Assembly (NCBI GenBank): GCA_900155495.1
Contig: FTLJ01000201.1
Coordinates: forward strand, 1 to 64,000
Reading direction: 5' to 3'
DNA: 64,000 bases
From: Porogramme epimiltina
Lineage: Eukaryota > Basidiomycota > Agaricomycetes > Polyporales > Polyporaceae
The notes under the pieces were generated by a model that saw nothing but the letters and a program-made list of their open reading frames with translations, did no database searches and had not been told where the DNA came from. Shown one piece after another: positions 57,960 through 64,000 of the stretch. How positions within the stretch are numbered: the stretch's first letter is position 1; every line of letters starts with the position of its first letter. The translations under genes and the position numbers were made by a program.

Positions 57960-60112
57960 GTACCGTGTCACCGGAGTACTCTACGATCCCCATTTCGTTC
58001 TCTGGCCGGGATGACGCATCCATGTTGGTCGCACCTCGGTGCGTCCTTGTGCCACCAGCCTCTCTTTGGCGGGCTTGACCACAGCCCCTACACGTGTTTG
58101 TGGCGTCGATCGCGCCAGACATGGCAAGCAACTTGCCATTTCCGGTGCCGGGGAGCGGCATTGGCTCGGAAGCCCCGGCGGAGTTCCAATTCGGATACCC
58201 TGCCCCGCTCCTGGTACAAAACTCGCCCACCCTCTCTTTCCTGTCCTCTACACCCGCTTCCCTCTCTTCCTCCATCTCGAGCCACCCGATGTCCACTAGA
58301 ACTATGCTGCCTCCAGATTATTGCCGCGGTCTCCAATGTGGCTGTATGCACTGTAAGTCGCGTTGACCACCTTCAGCCACACTTGACCACCACTGACGCC
58401 ACCGCTCACAGAAGGACACGTTCAAGTCTCACAACTGCCTCTGACGGTATATGAGAAGACTTCAACACCTCACAAAGCTCTTCTGTGCTGAACGCGAACT
58501 TGGCGTCTCGTCTTCGTCTGTTCTTGCCTTGGGGCACTCTCTGGTTTCTGTTCTCGGCGCTCCTGCGGACATGTCCTGGCCTCACGACGCAACCACTCTG
58601 TCAAGCAAGTCTTTTCCAGCTCTCGGAACACTCACTCGCGCCTTCTCTGGTCATCCAAGGACTTGAAGCTCTTCTGTGGTCAGCTGCTCCGTCTCTCTTT
58701 GGGTGTTAGCCGCCAACTCTCGAGCATCAAGCGTCCTTCGGATCTTGAAGACCCCCTCATTCTGGAGCACTTAGTTCCTGGGTCTTACTGTTCAAGATCC
58801 TGTATGTCCGTTGCGGAAGAAGACTCACAACCACTCTTTGTCTTGACGCCGCAACTGGACCTTCATTCGGTGGTCAACCGCCTCCCTGGTCAGTCAAGTG
58901 CTTCGTCTGGTCCGGACTGTCAAGTATTGAGTCCTCCGCTGGCCGTCTTCGTGTCTACAGGCCGTCGCCGTGGATAATGTCCGCTCTTCTTGCCGTCTGT
59001 CTTAGTCTCTTCTAGGTATTCACGCCGTCAGTTTCTTCGGTGGTCAATAAGCTCTCGGCGTGCCCTTCCCTCATCGTTCAAGATTATCCTCTCGCGAAAT
59101 GCTATCATCTTCGTGCTGACCCTTGCACGACACTCGCTCGCTTAGCTCTCGGCCACCTTTCTTGCCTTGGCTCCGGCTGTCTTTGTGAAAACTAGGCTTG
59201 CCTAACGAACGGGTCGACTAGAGATGCAACAGAAGACTTTGAAGCACTTGGCCGGCCTCAGCCCTTAAACCCAGGAACAACAACATCAGCCTTTGTCTCT
59301 CGTCAGATACTTATCTAGACTCTGGGTCTCAATGCTGTGATCACTCGCCTTCGTATCTACAAGCCGTCTTCTAGGGCCTCTATATGATCTTGTGCTCTTC
59401 AAGCAGCTCCGTTCATTCTTGCTCTTGGCTTGACCCTTTGGCGACTCTGGCGACGGTAATGCTGGATCCTTTGAGCCCTACAAATTGACGCCAGGCTACT
59501 AGCCTGGGGTGCTCGCTGACTTGGTCGTCCTACGCTCAAGACTTACCCAAGAGAAGGCTCTCCGTTCTGGTTTCTGGGGTTTCGGTTTCGTCTCGGGTGA
59601 CACATTGGCGCTACCTTCGCTCGCCTGGTCCGCAAGAACATCAGGATCACACTTCAAGCATCCAGTCAGGTTCTAGTCTCGTGTTTCCTGCTCTGTTGTG
59701 GTCTCGTAGTTCTGCAGTTCCGGCGTTCTATGCGTTTCATGCTGCCTGAGTGCGGCCGCCGTTTGTGGCGCCTCCCGACCCTCGCGTCGTGAACTCTTGT
59801 CGTTGGGTAGATACATGGGCAGGCGCGCGCAGATCGCTCTCGGACGTTGGTGGGGCCGTCGTCGTACTACATGTTGCGACGGTCTCGGGGGAAGTTCAGT
59901 CCACCGTCGGGGCAACCGACGGTGGCACTCCTGGAACCTTCCAAGACCCATGAAAGGGCAGGGCGGACGTATGTTATCTACGGCGCACCAAAGGCCAGGT
60001 TGTACCCCACGTCCTCTCTTAAATGGGCGGAGAGCTTTCTTGTTGTCGTGACCCTTTGCCCCGCACGTAGCAATATACATGTGCGCGTGCTCCTCCTATA
60101 CTCCAGTGTGAA
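57960..60112 (+). repeat. 2.2 kb non-coding repeat element, copy 3 (outside the arms)
   Basis: It is a more diverged copy of the arm repeat. Landmarks are cttgaccacagccccta at about 58075, gaagccccggcggagttcca near 58170, boxes gtgtctacag (58951) and gtatctacaag (59353), and the 300-bp module ending GTGTGAA at 60106-60112. The 5' limit is unclear: similarity becomes obvious from about 58045. It lies directly after the TIR element. Confidence 0.7.
59785..60112 (+). repeat. 300-bp repeat module, copy 5
   Basis: It shares the box caaaggccaggttgtacccc, ttaaatgggcggagag and the terminus GTGTGAA with copies 2 and 3. Confidence 0.85.
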
Positions 60113-60967
60113 CCTCCTGCTTGAATGTTGTACAGACTCACCGGGAACGGTTTGTATTCGTGTGCTTTAGCTATATGTGGTCCGGCGTGAGGCTGTTCTC
60201 GGGAACCGCGGAGGATTATACCCATCTGTGCGATGCTGTACTCCACGTATGTACTTCCGTCATCCCTCGATCGATCATTCCGTGGTGTCATATGAGAGGG
60301 ACTTAATCGTCGGAGCCGACGGTTGTGTAGGATGGATGCACGTAAAGTGATCTTTTAAATGTCCAATCTTCGTCAACTTGGTCGCACTAGAAAGGAGCCC
60401 ACATGTAGAGGATACTTCACACAGCTCGGTCAGCATCTAGGGAAAGTAGCACAGCGCCGTGTCCCGGCAAGCTACGTGTTCTTAAAACATCCTTTCCGAC
60501 CTCCCTTGATGATTCCCTATTTCCCTATGATACATACATGATAAAAAGTACAGAATGGATGTGCACGAATGCGATGCAGTGCTAGTGATGTGAGTCCGAC
60601 AGAGGTGTTTCCAATGCCACTGTGCCCGAAACAAATGCAAGAAAATGGCCTGCGAGGGAACCAGTGTGAGAACGGACGAATACGAGACGGGCGGAATGGT
60701 GCGTACAGTAATCACGTCGCCCGAGTCTGGGTTGGAGGCGAGCAACGGGGTTTCATGCGCCTTCGTAGTGGCGCGCCGTTGTGCTTCCGGGCTGTGTGCC
60801 GCGTTTCATCCACAACGCTGAGTGTGGCGTCAACCCCCCAACCTGGCCCCGCTTCAACTCATCCGGGGGACCCAGGACTACCAAGCCGACTCTCATTCCC
60901 GTCGGACGACCCGCCCGAGGAAGAGTCGATGCGCAGCGCCTCGGCGCACGCCCCTGCGCGTGCAACG
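60113..60967. other. Intergenic region, 0.85 kb
   Basis: No convincing gene. An open frame at 60569-60991 on plus overlaps the 3' end of the next gene and has no motif. Probably the 3' flank of the 138-aa gene. Confidence 0.5.
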
Positions 60968-61384
60968 TCAGCGCTGACTCGAGGACCGTGAGCCCGAGGG
61001 GCAGAACGCACGGAAGATGCGCGAGGCCGCGCGGCGCGCCTGTTTGCGCAGCGGCGGCGGCGGCGGCTCAGGGTAGATGAGGCGCACGTCGTGGTCCTCA
61101 GAGAAGCTCACGCTCTTCGGGCGCGTGCGCGTCGGCGACGCCGGCGGCCGTGGCGGCGACGGGGGCGGCGGCTGTGAGCGCGGGGCCGACGGAGCCGACG
61201 GTGACTCGGAGGGGGGCGTGGGCGAGGAGAGGCAGGAGTCGTTCGAGGGTGACGTCCCCGGGCTGCCCGAGTCCGGGTCGGTGAAGGAGGTGGTGGACGC
61301 GACGGAGTTGCGCTTCAGGCAGCTCTTGGGGTACAGGCTGGGTGAACCTGACGAGGGGAGGAGGGGAGAGGGCGGGGCGGACAT
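60968..61384 (-). CDS. Small Ser/Pro-rich protein with SCLK and KSVSF motifs, 138 aa
   Basis: This single-exon gene encodes a protein that is largely disordered (Ser and Pro over most of its length) with a basic, Arg-rich C-terminus (RKQARRAASRIFRAFCPSGSR) that could be a membrane or nucleic-acid contact. S-C-L-K at residues 21-24 and K-S-V-S-F at 90-94, followed by acidic SEDHDVRLIYPEP, mirror the motif order in the 685-aa protein at 44154 and suggest PP1 docking. The start at 61384 is the first ATG. It is divergent from the MRX8 gene, 0.8 kb away. No named family is known to me. Confidence 0.68.
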   Translation of the reverse strand: MSAPPSPLLPSSGSPSLYPKSCLKRNSVASTTSFTDPDSGSPGTSPSNDSCLSSPTPPSESPSAPSAPRSQPPPPSPPRPPASPTRTRPKSVSFSEDHDVRLIYPEPPPPPLRKQARRAASRIFRAFCPSGSRSSSQR

Positions 61385-62188
61385 GGTCGCGCGATAGAGG
61401 GAGTGGCGTCCCGGATGAGGGGTTTATGAGCGATTGCTCGTGGAGCCCAGAAGGAGCTTGGGTAGTGGATGTTGGAGGGACGATAGGAGCGAATGTGATC
61501 GCGAGCGCGAGTGCGGCCGATGACGAGCCTGGGTGTTGAGCGGATGGAGCGAAAGTGGTTCGCGTGGGGGGTCGTAAGGGTGAGTGCGCCATGGGCGGTA
61601 CCGCCGCGCCGTCTTATACTGTTTGAGAGATGGCCCGACGCGTGCCAAGAATGGGGCGAGGGCCCGATGACTCTGCATACGTAGCTTAGGGCGGTGCGCC
61701 TGTCGATCGAGGGTCTTCGGGGCGGCAAGGAGAAACTGCGGTCTAGACCGTCGCGTTCCAAGTATACCGGGGCGGAAATGTGCTAGAACCGCCCGACGCG
61801 GATAAGAACACTGGCGGATATGTGTCCGTTAAGATGTTTAGACCCCATTTTTAGTGTCAATTGTCTTCCTGAGGTCCGCCACGCAAGCTTTCTTGATGCG
61901 AGCCCCGACGTCAGCGAAGGGGTCATGGGAGGGCGACACGCGCGTCGATATATAGCACGCACCCCTGAAACCCAATCTCCGGATGCCTGGATATGTCGTG
62001 CTTGAGCTGCTGGCGAGAATGTAGACCGAGGTCATGAGGCACTGATTATGTCAGCGATATTGGAGCCAGGTGCAGAGTGGCAGGCGCTTAATAGGGACCC
62101 ACAACGTTTTGCCACACCACGACCACCGCCATCCGCAGAGCCTCAAGATCTTCAAGGAATTGTCAGATACCAAGTGTATGATATCATA
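61385..62188. promoter_or_regulatory. Divergent promoter region, 138-aa gene / MRX8
   Basis: There are 0.8 kb between divergent starts. Open frames on minus (61315-61761, 61424-61678) read through this promoter and lack motifs. No specific site was assigned. Confidence 0.45.
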
Positions 62189-63175
62189 ATGAGCTCCACG
62201 ACTCTTCGTAGCCTGCGACAGTCATCTCTCTGCTTTGAACGGGCTCCATCAGCCCGCTGGCACTTCAGGCGATGCGCGTCGTCAAAGACGCCCAACCAGG
62301 TCTTCGGTGACGCAGGGTCGGCCGAGTTTTTGGCCGCTGCAGCGTCTGAGACATCCATACCGAAGCTAAATGGCCTCCCAGAGGTCGGTCTGAGTTTCAT
62401 ATCCGTCCCTCTTTCGCTGAGCAGTTTATAGATCATTGTGACAGGTCTGTCGTTGATTGTTAATCACGCGAATTCTAAAGTCTGTCCTGAACGAGGTTCG
62501 ATTTAGGGCGAGCGAACGTTGGAAAATCCACCCTTTTGAATGCGGTTCTTGGCCGACGGAGCCTGCTTCACGCAAGTAAGAAACCTGTGAGTGTAGTGAC
62601 TTCGTGTTTGTCTGGTCAAGAACTGATATCGCTTGAAGGGTCGTACCCAAACACTGAACTTTTATCGTGTTGGGCCACAACCCGGTTATCTTACGCTAGT
62701 AGACGCCCCGGGATACGGCTCACGAGGGCGGCCAGAGTGGGGGCAGCTTTTTGACCACTATGTTCAAAACCGGAAAGAGTACGTCTTCGTGTTTATGTTT
62801 TGCCTTGTCACTGATCACTCTGAACAAAGGCTACGACGGGTGTTCATCCTCTTCAATGCTAAACACGGGCTTAACGAAACCGATAAAATGATGCTCAGCT
62901 CATTAGACGAGCAGTGTCAAGCGAGTGGAGGCCTCCGATGGACTCTTCAAGCTATCATCACAAAGGCTGACTCTCTTCACATGGGAGAACTCGCGAAGGC
63001 GGTCAAAAGGATACAGAAAGATGTCTTCGAAGCGGCGCCGACGTGTCTACCTCCTATTATCACTGCTGCGCATGGACAGCCTCATCTCGGCGTGGACTTG
63101 CTGAGACAGAGCATCGTGGAAGCTTGTGGTCTTGGGCGGGCGGAGGCCAAGGTCGTCCCGGGCTCCTCAGCATGA
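62189..63175 (+). CDS. MRX8: EngB/YihA-family mitochondrial GTPase (Mrx8-like)
   Basis: This is a TRAFAC-class GTPase of the EngB/YsxC family, which helps assemble the large ribosomal subunit; fungal members are mitochondrial. Five exons (62189-62383, 62432-62444, 62507-62586, 62639-62778, 62830-63175) give 257 aa. The N-terminus is rich in Arg/Ser and poor in acids (LRSLRQSSLCFERAPSARWHFRRC), fitting a mitochondrial presequence. G1 is GRANVGKST from residue 70, G2 lies in GRTQTLNF, G3 is DAPGYG at 118-123 and G4 is TKAD at 187-190. Exon 2 is only 13 nt (IIVTG up to the first base of the Gly codon); without it the P-loop is out of frame. The start ATG precedes the presequence directly. Confidence 0.93.
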
Positions 63176-63854
63176 CGAGGTTGGTACTAAGCGTTATGGA
63201 ATTGGACTATCAGTATTCAACGAATAATACCCGGAACTTCTAGTCGAGTGATATAATGTACCTTAGAAATGCTCAGTCCTGTGCTTTCGCATACGTAGTC
63301 AAACATTTCGACAGGTTCTTATCTCTGGCCCCCGCGGGCTCTACATAGTCCACGCACCCTGCTGACGCGAGCGGCAAGACCTAAGAAAAGCACTAGAACT
63401 CTGAGCTGTGTGACATGGTGAACGTGGAACGTGTCCCGAGGAGGACGAAAGAGGCGCAGAGGGCTGTGAACGTTCGTTATCTCGTCCAACACTGGCCGAT
63501 CGAATCCCGCAAAAGGCACGGCGCTTGGGATGCGGGGAGTCGCACGTGCCACGGGCGGCACATCCAGGACGCTGCCTCTGACGGCCCCGATGACTCTTGA
63601 CGCAGCTTGTCCGCACCACCTCTCTCGCTCCCGCTCTATTCACCTCTAACTTATTCCTCTTCTCCCTTCAACTACATCGCGCTTCTCAACAGCATCTCTG
63701 CGCCAACCAATTTCGACTACACCAGCCCGGACGTCTCCCACACGAACTCCGTGCTTATCGTTGCGCCCCCGCCCGCGCGCAACGCTCGACGAACAGCCCG
63801 ACCTCAAGGGAGTCACCAGGACTCCCGGTCGCTGTTCGCCGCTCCCCCCGCTGT
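63176..63854. other. Intergenic region before the last gene
   Basis: There are 0.7 kb. A C/T-rich tract at about 63612-63670 (ccacctctctcgctcccgctctattcacctc) looks like a promoter and start region. An in-frame alternative start at 63607 gives an 83-aa frame that stops before 63858 and is probably leader sequence. Confidence 0.5.
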
Positions 63855-64000
63855 ATGACCGCCCTCCATGCCTACTTCCACCAACGCAACCAGCAGGCCT
63901 TCCAGCGCCTGCTGGACCCCGCCCGCGGCGGCCATCCGCCTCCGTCTGGCGGCGGGCTCAGCACCAGCGGCGGCAAGTCCTGGTCGCGCCCCAGCCCGCT
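63855..64000 (+). CDS. Start of an unidentified gene, cut by the window end
   Basis: An open frame begins MTALHAYFHQRNQQAFQRLLD and continues GHPPPSGGGLSTSGGKSWSRP to the window edge without a stop. It follows a CT-rich leader, and the first 20 residues look like an ordered helix. The family cannot be judged from 48 codons. Confidence 0.45.
   Translation, partial: MTALHAYFHQRNQQAFQRLLDPARGGHPPPSGGGLSTSGGKSWSRPSP

Noticed and set aside
63607..63858. 83-aa ORF before the last gene
   Set aside because: Its composition (Ser/Pro/Tyr/Leu) is what a CT-rich promoter and leader gives when translated; the frame starting at 63855 is a better gene start.
1..64000. tRNA genes and CRISPR arrays
   Set aside because: Scanning for GGTTCGA-type B boxes found only hits inside exons or introns without a matching A box or cloverleaf. 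Repeats present are not of the short regularly spaced prokaryotic type.

Overview
The window looks like a Basidiomycota nuclear genome, probably Agaricomycetes. The DNA is GC-rich, genes are interrupted by many short introns (about 48-65 bp, GT...AG) at family-conserved positions, promoters carry CT-rich tracts, and the gene set is fungal: Ubc6, Zds1, carboxypeptidase S, Cwc27, a Pca1-like metal ATPase, a VPS9 protein, a Bud6-type domain and Mrx8/EngB. I saw no rRNA, tRNA, CRISPR or bacterial operon structure. All exon joins were made by eye from splice motifs, reading frame and family conservation.

Left part (1-16.6 kb), ordinary dense gene space: ubc6 (minus, cut by the window start), a ZDS1-like gene (minus), an 11-exon vacuolar carboxypeptidase S gene (minus), thymidylate kinase (plus) convergent with the spliceosomal cyclophilin CWC27 (minus), then two plus-strand genes of unknown function at 12.8-13.9 and 15.2-16.6 kb.

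Middle (17.4-55.3 kb), the unusual part: a large inverted duplication. Each arm of about 8 kb has a Pca1-like P1B heavy-metal ATPase at its outer end (17374-20934 plus; 51764-55287 minus), then a promoter-like repeat tract, then a 2.2-2.5 kb non-coding repeat, ending at the same repeat terminus (TTCACAC read inward). The arms flank a 21.8 kb spacer holding a VPS9 Rab-GEF gene, a small Bud6/AIP3-like gene, a 685-aa serine/proline-rich protein with a possible PP1-docking pair, and two long, very GC-rich stretches with no convincing gene. The two ATPases are nearly identical in the membrane and catalytic core but have different N-terminal metal ligands: one richer in Cys, the other with a His cluster.

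Right part (55.3-64 kb): a 1.74 kb TIR element (55970-57707) with a 21-bp palindromic subterminal array encloses a frameshifted short-chain dehydrogenase gene fragment. It is followed by a third copy of the arm repeat (about 57.96-60.11 kb), a 138-aa single-exon gene with the same SCLK + KxVxF motif pair as the spacer protein, the mitochondrial GTPase gene MRX8/EngB with a 13-nt micro-exon, and the start of a further gene cut by the window end.
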